In this document: positions 35,519 to 44,132 of the stretch, piece after piece
Layout: every line of letters starts with the position of its first letter
How positions within the stretch are numbered: position 1 is the stretch's first letter
DNA from: Pseudomonas sp. PSB18
Lineage (GTDB): Bacteria; Pseudomonadota; Gammaproteobacteria; Pseudomonadales; Pseudomonadaceae
Assembly: GCF_014596565.1 (NCBI RefSeq)
Contig: NZ_NOIN01000003.1
Coordinates: forward strand, 124,001-188,000
Length of the DNA: 64,000 bases
Direction of reading: 5' to 3'
Position numbers and translations under genes: made by a program
The notes under the pieces: generated by a model
The model's input: the letters and a program-made list of their open reading frames with translations, nothing else
Databases searched by the model: none
What the model was told of the DNA's origin: nothing

Positions 35519-36265
35519 CTATGGAGCCGATACCGCTTGGGATACACGAATGAAGGGCTGCAGCTCGGCATGAGCCGGAGTCGACACATCCATCTCCTGC
35601 TGCCGTTTGGCGCCCAGGTAATGCTGGCTGAACACATCGAAATAAGCGTCCAGGGCCGACGCGGCGTCGTTGTCCCCGGCCAATTCGAGGCACAGCGCCG
35701 CCACTTCGGCGGTGCACAAATGCTCGCTGCGGGTCGAGCGGCGCAAACGGTAGCGTGACAGTTTGTCGGGCTGCAGGCTGAGGATCGGCAAGCGGTCGAA
35801 GTACGGACTCTTGCGGAAGATCTTGCGTGCCTCCGTCCAGGTGGCATCCAGCAGAATAAACAGCGGGCGCCTGGAGCGATCGAGATCCACCGTCTGGGTG
35901 ACGCGCGATGGCTCGACGTATTCGCCGGGAAATACCAGGTAGGGTTGCCATTGCGGGTCGTCGAGCAGCGCCAGCAGTTGTTTGTCGACTTCGGTGCGCG
36001 ACCAGATGAAGGCATGATTGTCACGCACCACATCGGCGATCAGCCAGCCGGTGTTGCTCGGCTTGAACACTTCCTTGTTGGTCATGATCAGGCAGACCCC
36101 GGAACGGGTTTCGACGCTCGGACGCCAGGCGCACAGGCAGTGGCTCTCGATCACCCGGCAGGCGCTGCAGCGGGGGGCGCGCCAGCCTCGGGCCTGTAGC
36201 GGCTTGATGCCTTCATCGATACGCTGGTCGCGCAGGCGGGCGACCGCGTTAGGGGCATGATTCAT
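35519..36265 (-). CDS. DTW-domain tRNA-uridine aminocarboxypropyltransferase (TapT/YfiP-like)
   Basis: This 248-residue protein has four N-terminal zinc-type cysteines (CSACRVIESHCLC), the DTW-family core LLDATWTEARKI and STRSEHLCTAE. Homologues transfer a 3-amino-3-carboxypropyl group from S-adenosylmethionine to uridine-47 of tRNA (acp3U). The ATG at 36265 is used; a TTG nine bases upstream is also in frame, and neither has a strong ribosome-binding site. Confidence 0.85.
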   Translation of the reverse strand: MNHAPNAVARLRDQRIDEGIKPLQARGWRAPRCSACRVIESHCLCAWRPSVETRSGVCLIMTNKEVFKPSNTGWLIADVVRDNHAFIWSRTEVDKQLLALLDDPQWQPYLVFPGEYVEPSRVTQTVDLDRSRRPLFILLDATWTEARKIFRKSPYFDRLPILSLQPDKLSRYRLRRSTRSEHLCTAEVAALCLELAGDNDAASALDAYFDVFSQHYLGAKRQQEMDVSTPAHAELQPFIRVSQAVSAP

Positions 36266-36449
36266 CGTGGGCAACGCCGACGGACAAAAGAACTCGACAC
36301 GAACAACACTCGGCAGGCAATAAAGGCCGGCAGTCTATCAGAGCGCGTAAACCTGTACCGTCCCACCCAGCCTCCCCTATAATTCGCCGCCACTGAACGC
36401 ACAGTCACGTGACCGGTCGAAATAGCCGTCACTGAACCAGGAGAGTTTC

Positions 36450-36872
36450 ATGCTGCGCCTTATCGTCCCTACCGTTGCCGTTCTGCTGGCTACGTCTTTC
36501 AGCGCCCAGGCTGCCTCGCTGAAAGAACTCGAACTGAACAAGATGCTGCAGAACGTCGCCGCGGAAAGCAGCGTCGGCACCCCGCGAGCAATCAACGAAG
36601 ACATTCTTGATCAAGGCTATACCGTCGAAGGCACCGAGTTGATCAACCACCTCAGTGTGCAAAGCAGCCATGCCCAGCAAATGCGCGCTGACCCCAAGGC
36701 TGTGTATTTCCAGTTGGGTGCCAAAGTCTGCACCAACCCGGGGTTCCGCAAACTGATGGCCAAGGGCGCAACGATGCGCTACGAATTCACCGAGGTTAAG
36801 ACCAATCGCCCGGTCGCTACCGAACGCTTCCAGGAATCGGATTGCCCGAAACCGACCAAGACCAAGAAATAA
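36450..36872 (+). CDS. Secreted QSregVF-family protein (PA3611-like)
   Basis: This 140-residue protein has a signal peptide (MLRLIVPTVAVLLATSFSAQA) and a small mature domain with two cysteines (C99? region VCTNPGFR and the terminal SDCPK) that could form a disulfide. It resembles the PA3611 family, annotated as quorum-sensing-regulated virulence factor, and sits in the same gene neighbourhood. Molecular role is unknown. AGGAG lies eight bases before the start. Confidence 0.75.
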   Translation: MLRLIVPTVAVLLATSFSAQAASLKELELNKMLQNVAAESSVGTPRAINEDILDQGYTVEGTELINHLSVQSSHAQQMRADPKAVYFQLGAKVCTNPGFRKLMAKGATMRYEFTEVKTNRPVATERFQESDCPKPTKTKK

Positions 36873-36915
36873 TCAACCCAAGCCAGTGGTCTGCCCGCTT
36901 GATTCGACTCAGGAA

Positions 36916-37116
36916 TCAGCCACACAGACCACTGTCGCGCCGCTGTTCATCGTCGGCGCGCAGCTCAGCCACCAGTGCCTGTAGATAGCGCGAGCGCCAA
37001 GCCCGGCCTTCCAGACGGCGGCAACATTCCTCCTCGAGACTGACTCGATTGGCCTGGGCCGCTTCCAACAGCGCCAGATACAACTGCCTGTCGAGTTCCA
37101 GAGTTACCCTGGTCAT
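36916..37116 (-). CDS. Small ribbon-helix-helix (Arc-like) protein
   Basis: This 66-residue protein begins MTRVTLELDRQLYLALLEAA, a beta strand followed by helix A, then SLEEECCRRLEGRAWRSRYL as helix B, the pattern of ribbon-helix-helix DNA-binding proteins and antitoxins. GAGG-type bases precede the ATG. No toxin-like gene is adjacent, so it is an orphan regulator or a relic antitoxin. Confidence 0.6.
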   Translation of the reverse strand: MTRVTLELDRQLYLALLEAAQANRVSLEEECCRRLEGRAWRSRYLQALVAELRADDEQRRDSGLCG

Positions 37117-37351
37117 CTTTCCCGCCTCCTTGCCCGCTCTACCTCAATCCATCGCGTGGCCCAGCCGTGGGCATCGAATTGCATGGCACGCCTGTTATCA
37201 GTAAATCAGAGCGGCACGTACCCGGTCGGTAATCTGACGAGCGGCGTGCCCGACCACTGCTGGTTGCCAACTGTCACTTTCGAGGGCCATGATCAAGGCA
37301 GCGAAGATCAACGCGAGGGTCTAGGATTCAGAAGGAAGAAGGAGTAGCTGA

Positions 37352-38470
37352 ATGCCTTATAAACCGAATGACCAACTCAGTCGTCATTTTGAAAACCATG
37401 GCCACGACCTCACCCGCAAGGTCGAAGAGCAACTCAACCTGGTATCGCCCGACAGCCCGAACCTTCCCATCTACCGCGACATGATCCTGACCGTGCTGCG
37501 CATGGCACAGGAAGACCACAACCGCTGGAACGCCAAGATCACCCTGCAGGCACTGCGAGAGCTGGAACATGCGTTTCGCACGCTCGAACAGTTCAAGGGC
37601 CGACGCAAGGTCACCGTCTTCGGCTCGGCCCGAACGCCCGTCGAACATCCACTGTATAGCTTGGCTCGTGAACTGGGTGCGGCGCTGGCCCGTTCGGACA
37701 TGATGGTCATCACCGGTGCTGGCGGCGGCATCATGGCCGCCGCTCATGAAGGTGCGGGCCGGGAGCACAGCCTGGGGTTCAACATCACCCTGCCTTTCGA
37801 ACAGCATGCAAACCCGACAGTCGAAGGCACGCCGAACCTGCTGCCGTTCCACTTTTTCTTCACGCGCAAACTGTTCTTCGTCAAGGAGGCAGACGCACTG
37901 GTGCTCTGCCCGGGCGGCTTCGGCACCCTCGATGAAGCCCTGGAAGTCCTGACGCTGGTGCAGACGGGGAAAAGTCCCCTGGTGCCGGTGGTGTTGCTGG
38001 ACGCACCGGGGGGCAAGTTCTGGCAAAGCGCCCTGGACTTCATCCACGAACAACTGGAAGAAAATCGCTACATCCTGCCCACCGACATGAAACTGATGCG
38101 GCTGGTGCACAGCGCCGAAGACGCCGTGGAAGAAATCAACCAGTTCTACCGCAACTTCCACTCCAGCCGCTGGCTCAAGCATCAGTTCGTGATCCGCATG
38201 AACCACAAGCTCAACGAACAGGCCATGGCCCGGATACAGATCGAGTTCGCCGACCTGTGCCTGAATGACTGTTTTTATCAACAAGGCTACAGTGGCGAAG
38301 AACAGGACGAGGCCCGGTTCAGCCATCTAACGCGACTGGCTTTCAACTTCAACGCCCGCAACCAGGGGCGATTAAGAGAACTGGTGGACTACATCAACCT
38401 GCCGGAAAACTGGGCGGTGCCCTCCACCGAGGTGCACCCACTGACGTGGGAGCCCATCAAGGTAACCTGA
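37352..38470 (+). CDS. LOG-family (TIGR00730) Rossmann-fold protein
   Basis: This 372-residue protein has the LOG signature PGGFGTLDE (187-195) and an upstream glycine-rich loop ITGAGGGIMAAAHEGAG. The family includes cytokinin-activating phosphoribohydrolases and nucleotide 5'-monophosphate nucleosidases, often misnamed lysine decarboxylases. The N-terminal ~85 residues and the long C-terminal tail exceed a minimal LOG protein, closer to larger bacterial nucleosidase members. It converges on recX with a shared hairpin terminator. Confidence 0.85.
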   Translation: MPYKPNDQLSRHFENHGHDLTRKVEEQLNLVSPDSPNLPIYRDMILTVLRMAQEDHNRWNAKITLQALRELEHAFRTLEQFKGRRKVTVFGSARTPVEHPLYSLARELGAALARSDMMVITGAGGGIMAAAHEGAGREHSLGFNITLPFEQHANPTVEGTPNLLPFHFFFTRKLFFVKEADALVLCPGGFGTLDEALEVLTLVQTGKSPLVPVVLLDAPGGKFWQSALDFIHEQLEENRYILPTDMKLMRLVHSAEDAVEEINQFYRNFHSSRWLKHQFVIRMNHKLNEQAMARIQIEFADLCLNDCFYQQGYSGEEQDEARFSHLTRLAFNFNARNQGRLRELVDYINLPENWAVPSTEVHPLTWEPIKVT

Positions 38471-38476
38471 ATCCAT

Positions 38477-38513
38477 AAAAAAACGGCCCGCTATCGAAAT
38501 AGCGGGCCGTTTT
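38477..38513. terminator. Bidirectional terminator between the LOG gene and recX
   Basis: AAAACGGCCCGCTAT / ATAGCGGGCCGTTTT, a 15-bp stem with a CGAA loop, flanked by A-run and T-run so that it works for both strands. Confidence 0.93.
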
Positions 38514-38514
38514 A

Positions 38515-38982
38515 TCAATCATCCAGGCCACGACCGCTGAACAGGCGGTTGATCATTTCCATGGAATAGCCTCTATACGCCAGGAAACGCCCTTGCTTGG
38601 CCCGTTCTCGCGCATCGGAGGGTAAATGCCCAGAGAATTTCCGACGCCAGGTATCCATTAACTGGTCCTGCCAATCGATACCACTTTCACGCAAGGCCTG
38701 TTCGATATCCGAACGTTGCAAACCACGCTGACCCAATTCTTCACGAATGCGTAACGGACCGTAGCCGGAGCGCGCGCGATAAGAGACAAAACTTTCGAGG
38801 TATCGACTTTCCGATAACAGGCCCTCTTCCGTCAAGCGGTCGAGGGCCGTTTCGATCAAGTCATCGGGAGCGCCGCGTTGACGCAGTTTTCGCGTCAGCT
38901 CGACCCGACCGTGCTCGCGTCTGGCGAGCAGGTCCATCGCGGTTCGCCGCACCGCGACGAGGTTATCGAGTACGGCGGTCAT
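38515..38982 (-). CDS. recX: RecX regulatory protein
   Basis: This 155-residue helical protein ([20 protein letters not shown], then [21 protein letters not shown]) binds RecA filaments and limits their activity. It begins eight bases after recA and is co-transcribed with it, as in most proteobacteria. Confidence 0.95.
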   Translation of the reverse strand: MTAVLDNLVAVRRTAMDLLARREHGRVELTRKLRQRGAPDDLIETALDRLTEEGLLSESRYLESFVSYRARSGYGPLRIREELGQRGLQRSDIEQALRESGIDWQDQLMDTWRRKFSGHLPSDARERAKQGRFLAYRGYSMEMINRLFSGRGLDD

Positions 38983-38990
38983 CGAATCGA

Positions 38991-40043
38991 TCAGATATCA
39001 GCGTCGGCCATGTCGTCAGCGGTTTCGCGACTGGCCACTGCCTTGACGTCGGCAACCGGGCTCAGCAGCTTGTCACGCAGTTGCTTCTCGAGCGCGGCGG
39101 CAACCTCCGGGTTATCCGCCAGGAACTTGGCCGAGTTGGCTTTGCCCTGACCGATCTTGGTACCGTTATAGGCATACCAGGCGCCGGACTTCTCGACAAA
39201 ACCGTGCAACACACCCAGGTCGATCATCTCGCCATTGAGGTAGATGCCCTTGCCGTAAAGAATCTGGAATTCAGCCTGACGGAACGGCGAAGCCACCTTG
39301 TTCTTCACGACCTTGACGCGGGTTTCGCTGCCGACCACCTCGTCGCCTTCCTTCACCGCGCCGGTACGGCGGATGTCCAGGCGAACCGAGGCGTAGAACT
39401 TCAGCGCGTTACCACCGGTGGTGGTTTCCGGGCTACCGAACATCACACCGATCTTCATGCGGATCTGGTTGATGAAGATCACCAGGCAATTGGCGTTCTT
39501 GATGTTACCGGTGATCTTGCGCAGGGCCTGGGACATCAGACGAGCCTGGAGGCCCACGTGCATGTCGCCCATTTCACCTTCGATTTCAGCCTTGGGTACC
39601 AATGCGGCCACGGAGTCGACGATGATCACGTCAACCGCGTTGGAACGCACCAGCATGTCGGTGATTTCCAGGGCCTGCTCGCCGGTATCCGGCTGGGAAA
39701 CCAGCAGGTCGTCGACGTTGACGCCCAGCTTGCCGGCGTACTCAGGGTCCAGGGCGTGTTCGGCGTCGACGAAGGCGCAGGTCGCACCGGCTTTCTGGGC
39801 CTGGGCGATCACGGACAGGGTCAGTGTGGTTTTACCGGAGGATTCAGGACCGTAGATCTCGACGATACGACCTTTTGGCAGGCCGCCGATGCCGAGCGCA
39901 ATGTCCAGGCCCAGGGAGCCGGTGGAGATGGAAGGAATAGCCTGACGGTCCTGATCGCCCATACGCATTACGGCACCCTTGCCGAATTGACGTTCGATCT
40001 GACCCAAGGCCGCAGCCAAGGCTTTCTTCTTGTTGTCGTCCAT
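38991..40043 (-). CDS. recA: RecA recombinase
   Basis: This 350-residue ATPase has Walker A GPESSGKT (65-72), Walker [11 protein letters not shown] and the [17 protein letters not shown] L2-flanking region ([15 protein letters not shown]). It drives homologous recombination and LexA self-cleavage, and in Pseudomonas also relieves PrtR repression of pyocins, so it may induce the tailocins next door. The ATG at 40043 with GAGGA upstream is preferred over a 4-codon longer start. A LexA box lies 41 bases upstream. Confidence 0.98.
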   Translation of the reverse strand: MDDNKKKALAAALGQIERQFGKGAVMRMGDQDRQAIPSISTGSLGLDIALGIGGLPKGRIVEIYGPESSGKTTLTLSVIAQAQKAGATCAFVDAEHALDPEYAGKLGVNVDDLLVSQPDTGEQALEITDMLVRSNAVDVIIVDSVAALVPKAEIEGEMGDMHVGLQARLMSQALRKITGNIKNANCLVIFINQIRMKIGVMFGSPETTTGGNALKFYASVRLDIRRTGAVKEGDEVVGSETRVKVVKNKVASPFRQAEFQILYGKGIYLNGEMIDLGVLHGFVEKSGAWYAYNGTKIGQGKANSAKFLADNPEVAAALEKQLRDKLLSPVADVKAVASRETADDMADADI

Positions 40044-40083
40044 TAAAGTCCTCACGTAATCAATAAGGCCTGGCGGCCAACAC

Positions 40084-40099
40084 CTGTATAAGTAGCCAG
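40084..40099 (-). promoter_or_regulatory. LexA box of recA
   Basis: CTGTATAAGTAGCCAG (minus strand CTGGCTACTTATACAG) is a close match to the Pseudomonas LexA consensus, located between recA and pncC. Confidence 0.9.
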
Positions 40100-40126
40100 T
40101 ATTATTCCACAGGGATTCAGGATCGC

Positions 40127-40627
40127 CTACCCCTGATTTGAGATTTCTACGGCGGCATGTTGCAGCAGCCCCTCTAGCGCGGCCTTCACCGTCTGTCGGC
40201 GGACCTCATCACGGTTGCCCGGGAAGAATCGCTGCTCACTGAAGACCCTGTCGCCGACGCCCCAGGCGAGCCACACGGTGCCCACCGGCTTGTTCGGCGA
40301 ACCACCGTCCGGCCCGGCCACGCCGCTGACCGCGACGGCGAACCGCGCCAGGCTTTTCTGCTGTGCCCCCCGCGCCATGGCCTCGACCACCTCACGGCTG
40401 ACCGCCCCGACCCGTTCGAATAGCTCGCCCGGTACATTCAATTGCTGGGTTTTCTGGCGATTGGAATAGGTCACGTAGCCCGCCTCGAACCAGGCCGAAC
40501 TCCCGGGAATCCGGGTAATCGCCTCGGCAATCCCGCCACCGGTGCAGGACTCGGCCGTGGTCACATGGGCATTGAGCAATTGCAGGCGCCTGCCCAGCTC
40601 AGCCGCCAGTTCGGTGATGTCATCCAT
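40127..40627 (-). CDS. pncC: Nicotinamide-nucleotide amidohydrolase (PncC), CinA C-terminal family
   Basis: This 166-residue protein is a single CinA-C domain ([44 protein letters not shown]) that deamidates nicotinamide mononucleotide to nicotinate mononucleotide. The local name cinA is traditional for this marker. In P. fluorescens-group genomes mutS lies near it, with tailocin genes between. Here the tail island begins 72 bases upstream of its start. Confidence 0.93.
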   Translation of the reverse strand: MDDITELAAELGRRLQLLNAHVTTAESCTGGGIAEAITRIPGSSAWFEAGYVTYSNRQKTQQLNVPGELFERVGAVSREVVEAMARGAQQKSLARFAVAVSGVAGPDGGSPNKPVGTVWLAWGVGDRVFSEQRFFPGNRDEVRRQTVKAALEGLLQHAAVEISNQG

Positions 40628-40698
40628 GATGCTCTCCTGATTCGACGCAATTGGAGCCTACCGTACACGAGCATTCGCCGCTTGCAAGGCTCGACGGA

Positions 40699-41208
40699 CT
40701 ACTGACCCAACGCCTTGACGTAAGCCTGGCAGGCTTGCAAGGCGATCAATCCACGGTCGCCTTCGTCGGTGATGGCGATAATTCGTTGAGCATGCGCCGG
40801 GTCAAGTCGGGCTCTTGCTCCTCCATGAACCACGCCGCCGGCGACGGCACCGGTAGGCACTGAGCTGCAACTGCCTGCATTCTCGAGGAGGACTGACAGC
40901 CGCAAATCAGAAGTGGCAAGGCGATCACGCAGGCGAGCTTGATTTGATTGAGCATCGCTCAGGTCCTTGTAGTGGGTTTGTTCGCTGGCCGATAACCGTT
41001 GCTCGAGCACAAGGTGCTTGGCCTGCTCCGCCTGTACCTGGGCGGCTGCCGTGTTGCTGATGGCGGTCAGGTCATCCTTGTGCAGGCCGGCCAACTGCGC
41101 CAGCCTCGCCTCATAGCGCCAGCCCTGGACCTTCCACGCGATGCCGAAGGCCAGCAGCACGGCCACTGACACACCGACGGCCCAGACCTTCATGTTCACC
41201 GCGTTCAC
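40699..41208 (-). CDS. Rz-like i-spanin
   Basis: This 169-residue protein has an N-terminal membrane anchor (VWAVGVSVAVLLAFGIAW) and a long helical periplasmic part (about 30-105), the architecture of inner-membrane spanin subunits that fuse inner and outer membranes at the end of lysis. A lipoprotein ORF of Rz1 type is embedded in another frame inside it. Its start overlaps the endolysin stop by four bases. Confidence 0.75.
   Translation of the reverse strand: MNAVNMKVWAVGVSVAVLLAFGIAWKVQGWRYEARLAQLAGLHKDDLTAISNTAAAQVQAEQAKHLVLEQRLSASEQTHYKDLSDAQSNQARLRDRLATSDLRLSVLLENAGSCSSVPTGAVAGGVVHGGARARLDPAHAQRIIAITDEGDRGLIALQACQAYVKALGQ
40746..40955 (-). CDS. Rz1-like o-spanin lipoprotein embedded in the Rz gene
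   Basis: This 69-residue ORF lies wholly inside the Rz gene in a different frame. It has a lipoprotein signal ending ICGC with Cys20 as the lipidation site, and a short Pro-containing mature part. Embedded Rz1 genes are the common arrangement in phages, and the signal peptide would be an unlikely accident. It would form the outer-membrane half of the spanin. Confidence 0.65.
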   Translation of the reverse strand: MLNQIKLACVIALPLLICGCQSSSRMQAVAAQCLPVPSPAAWFMEEQEPDLTRRMLNELSPSPTKATVD

Positions 41209-41627
41209 GGCACATCCTTGAAGAACAGGTGATTGCCCAGGCGCAGGGTTTGCGTAGCTCTGGCAGCCCAGGCCGGCGCCGGAATACTCGTCGCGTAGTA
41301 GTGGGTCGCGCCCTTCGTCATGTCAGGCTCGGCACCGGAGATCACCAGGTCTGCCGCGCGCTTGGCTTGCTCGAACTGCTTCGGCGGGATCTCCTTGGCG
41401 CCGCTCAGGTACGGATAGTTCGGGTCGTTCTTGTTCCAGCAACTGAACTGGTACGGCGCCTGACAGACACCGACGTAGCCCTCGCCCCACCACGAACGGC
41501 CCTTGCCAGCGTTGACGCGGTTGCGAATGACGCAGGCCACGGCAATTTGGCCGACCAGACTTTCGCCCCTTGCTTCCCCCCAAAGCGTGCGCGCAAGAAT
41601 GTCACGGCCCTTATCGGAAACAGTCAT
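41205..41627 (-). CDS. SleB/Hydrolase_2-type endolysin
   Basis: This 140-residue protein has the cell-wall hydrolase fold with probable catalytic Glu18 in LWGEARGE and the substrate groove segments YQFSCWNKND and GATHYYA. It would cut peptidoglycan to release tailocin particles. The ATG at 41627, preceded by GGAG, is preferred over an upstream in-frame ATG. No signal peptide is present, so a holin encoded elsewhere is needed. Confidence 0.8.
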   Translation of the reverse strand: MTVSDKGRDILARTLWGEARGESLVGQIAVACVIRNRVNAGKGRSWWGEGYVGVCQAPYQFSCWNKNDPNYPYLSGAKEIPPKQFEQAKRAADLVISGAEPDMTKGATHYYATSIPAPAWAARATQTLRLGNHLFFKDVP

Positions 41628-41739
41628 AGCTTTTCTCCAGGCAAAAAAAAAACCGCGCAATGGCGGGAATCGTTTGTGGGGCTGGTACGATGTTCAGCGC
41701 CCAAGTACGGCGGATTTATGAAATGGATCAGTAGGATCA

Positions 41740-43713
41740 ATGACCTCACAATCTGAAGCATCGCAACTCGCAACAGACAAGCATCTCAGTCACCCAACAT
41801 ATCGACCGGACATCGACGGGCTACGTGCAATTGCGGTTCTATCCGTTGTCGCTTTTCACGCCTTTCCAACCCTGATCACCGGCGGCTTCGTTGGCGTTGA
41901 CGTTTTTTTTGTTATCTCCGGTTTCCTGATTTCCAGCATCATTTTCGGAAGCCTGAAGAAAAACAGCTTCAGCTTTGTTGACTTCTATAGTCGCCGCATT
42001 AATCGTATATTTCCCGCACTGCTGCTTATGCTCGTCGCTACATGGGCATTCGGCTGGTTCAGCCTACTGGCGGATGAATACACCCAGCTCGGCAAACACA
42101 TAGCCGGCGGCGCGGCGTTCGTCTCGAATTTTGTTCTTTGGGGTGAGTCTGGTTACTTCGACAACAGCGCCGAGACCAAACTGCTGTTGCACTTGTGGTC
42201 TCTCGGCATCGAGGAACAGTTTTACCTGGTCTGGCCTCTCCTTGTTTGGGCGGCTTGGAAAGCCCGGCTTAACGCACTGGTTTTGATTGTTCTGGTAGGT
42301 GGCGTATCGTTCGCGCTGAACGTAATGAATGTGCAAACCGATCCAGTGAGCACGTTCTATTCCCCCCAGACTCGTTTCTGGGAATTATTGGTAGGCTCGT
42401 TACTGGCATACGTAGCGTTAAACAAGTGCTATTTCTTTCCAAAGTGGCGTGAGTCCAGCGGCCCGACGGTTCGCAACACTCAAGCGTTGATAGGTATCAC
42501 GCTCCTTGTTTCGGCTTTCTCCTTGACCACGAAAAGCAACCAATTCCCTGGCTGGTGGGCCGCGCTGCCAACCGCTGGTACGGCATTGATAATCTCCGCG
42601 GGCCCCTTCGCTTGGCTAAACCGAACAATTTTGTCCCATCGGTTGCTGGTCTGGTTCGGCCTGATAAGCTTTCCACTCTACTTGTGGCACTGGCCGATAT
42701 TAACGTTTCAGAGAATATTGGACAGCGAACCACCAAGTGTTCCCGCGAGAGGACTTGCCATAGCTGCAAGCATCCTATTGGCGTGGCTCACATATCGGTA
42801 CATCGAAAAGTATATCCGGCTCAGAACCAATCTACGGAAAACAGCAGTCATTCTGGCGTTAGCAATGGCCGCGACAGCTACCGTAGGATTAACGACATTA
42901 AAGCTGGATGGATTACCGTCTCGATTCCCCAGTGAAATAAAAGAAATTGCAAATTTCAAATATGAATTTTTAAAAGATGCGCGCAACCCCGACTGCTGGA
43001 TATCAATTACGGCACCGTATAATGGTTTTGCGCCTAAATGCTTAGACGCCGGCGACAGCAGCAAAGGGAAAACAATACTCATCTGGGGTGACTCACACGC
43101 AGCGAGACTATATCCAGGATTAGCATTGATGGTTGATCAGCACGCTACCTTACTCCAAGCGACAAGAAGTTCGTGCCCCCCAATGCTTGATTTCGCGGGC
43201 CAGATCTGCTCGGACAGCAACAACTATGTACTTTCCAGAGTTAAAGATTCGCCCCCCAGCACCGTAATACTGTTCGGCGCCTGGGGTCGTTACGGCGTAG
43301 ATTGGCTTCCCGGATCCGAAGCCCGGAAAAAGCTCCTGCACACGATTGAGGCTATATCGGATGCCGGAGTGAATAATATAATTGTTCTTGGCCCTTCGCC
43401 GGAATGGACGCTTCCACTACCCAAGCTCGTTTTCAACAATTGGAGGGGCGACTTTAGCCACCGAATTCCTCGCAAAATGTTAGTGGGATTGAACCCGGCA
43501 ACAAAGACCATCGACAATCAGTTTAGAGATTTCATCCCCCAATCCAAAGCCTCGCTAATCCCGGTTTATGATGCACTTTGCGATAGTAGCGGTTGCATTA
43601 CATATACCGGAGACACGCCGTCTAATCTAACAAGCTGGGATTATGGCCATTTGACAACTGAGGGCGCTAAGGTCGTAGCAAAGAAAATACTGGATTCAGG
43701 GCTGATTCAATAA
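41740..43713 (+). CDS. OafA/YrhL-type O-acyltransferase with C-terminal SGNH domain
   Basis: This 657-residue membrane protein has an Acyltransferase_3 domain with about ten membrane segments (YRPDIDGLRAIAVLSVVAFH, GFVGVDVFFVISGFLIS, LWSLGIEEQFYLVWP) and a C-terminal periplasmic SGNH domain with GDSH (450-453) and the catalytic D634/H637 pair. Such enzymes O-acetylate O-antigen or other glycans. It is the only gene on the plus strand in the island and visibly AT-richer than its neighbours, indicating separate acquisition. Its 3' end overlaps the fibre-chaperone gene by seven bases. It may alter the LPS receptor of tailocins; this is inference. Confidence 0.85.
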   Translation: MTSQSEASQLATDKHLSHPTYRPDIDGLRAIAVLSVVAFHAFPTLITGGFVGVDVFFVISGFLISSIIFGSLKKNSFSFVDFYSRRINRIFPALLLMLVATWAFGWFSLLADEYTQLGKHIAGGAAFVSNFVLWGESGYFDNSAETKLLLHLWSLGIEEQFYLVWPLLVWAAWKARLNALVLIVLVGGVSFALNVMNVQTDPVSTFYSPQTRFWELLVGSLLAYVALNKCYFFPKWRESSGPTVRNTQALIGITLLVSAFSLTTKSNQFPGWWAALPTAGTALIISAGPFAWLNRTILSHRLLVWFGLISFPLYLWHWPILTFQRILDSEPPSVPARGLAIAASILLAWLTYRYIEKYIRLRTNLRKTAVILALAMAATATVGLTTLKLDGLPSRFPSEIKEIANFKYEFLKDARNPDCWISITAPYNGFAPKCLDAGDSSKGKTILIWGDSHAARLYPGLALMVDQHATLLQATRSSCPPMLDFAGQICSDSNNYVLSRVKDSPPSTVILFGAWGRYGVDWLPGSEARKKLLHTIEAISDAGVNNIIVLGPSPEWTLPLPKLVFNNWRGDFSHRIPRKMLVGLNPATKTIDNQFRDFIPQSKASLIPVYDALCDSSGCITYTGDTPSNLTSWDYGHLTTEGAKVVAKKILDSGLIQ

Positions 43714-44132
43714 CCAGGGGGCTCCGGCCAGCTTATTGCGACCGGAAACCCAGGTTGCTGATCGATTTTGTTCAGCGCAAGCTTATACGCTGCAAACAAT
43801 TTGAATTTAGCCGTGTCGGCCTCGTTCAAAATCCCGGCAATATAGGCGTCGGCCATTCCATTTGTAGCTTCATTGGCCAGCGCCATATCAGCGTCACGCT
43901 GGACCAGAGCCTCTGCTTTTAATTGCGCGTCAGTAAGCGGCGGAGATACATACTCCGAGAATGCCCAAGCCCCATCATTATCAATAGCCAACCATCCGTA
44001 CTCTGGTGTTACATCAAAATCCGTAACATCTATCCACACGAAGGACGGATGAAACATTTCGCCGATATCGCCTGCTGTAGCAAACAGCTCTGCGACACGT
44101 CCATTAGAAACTCTTGCATAAGTTTTCATCAT
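43707..44132 (-). CDS. Tail fibre assembly chaperone (Mu/SfV-like tailocin)
   Basis: This 141-residue protein begins MKTYARVSNGRVAELF and ends ISWPEPPGY, the pattern of Caudo_TAP tail-fibre chaperones, which help the fibre fold and trimerise. It starts inside the fibre stop codon (ATGATGA). The two adjacent ATG codons make the exact start uncertain by one residue. Confidence 0.75.
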   Translation of the reverse strand: MMKTYARVSNGRVAELFATAGDIGEMFHPSFVWIDVTDFDVTPEYGWLAIDNDGAWAFSEYVSPPLTDAQLKAEALVQRDADMALANEATNGMADAYIAGILNEADTAKFKLFAAYKLALNKIDQQPGFPVAISWPEPPGY

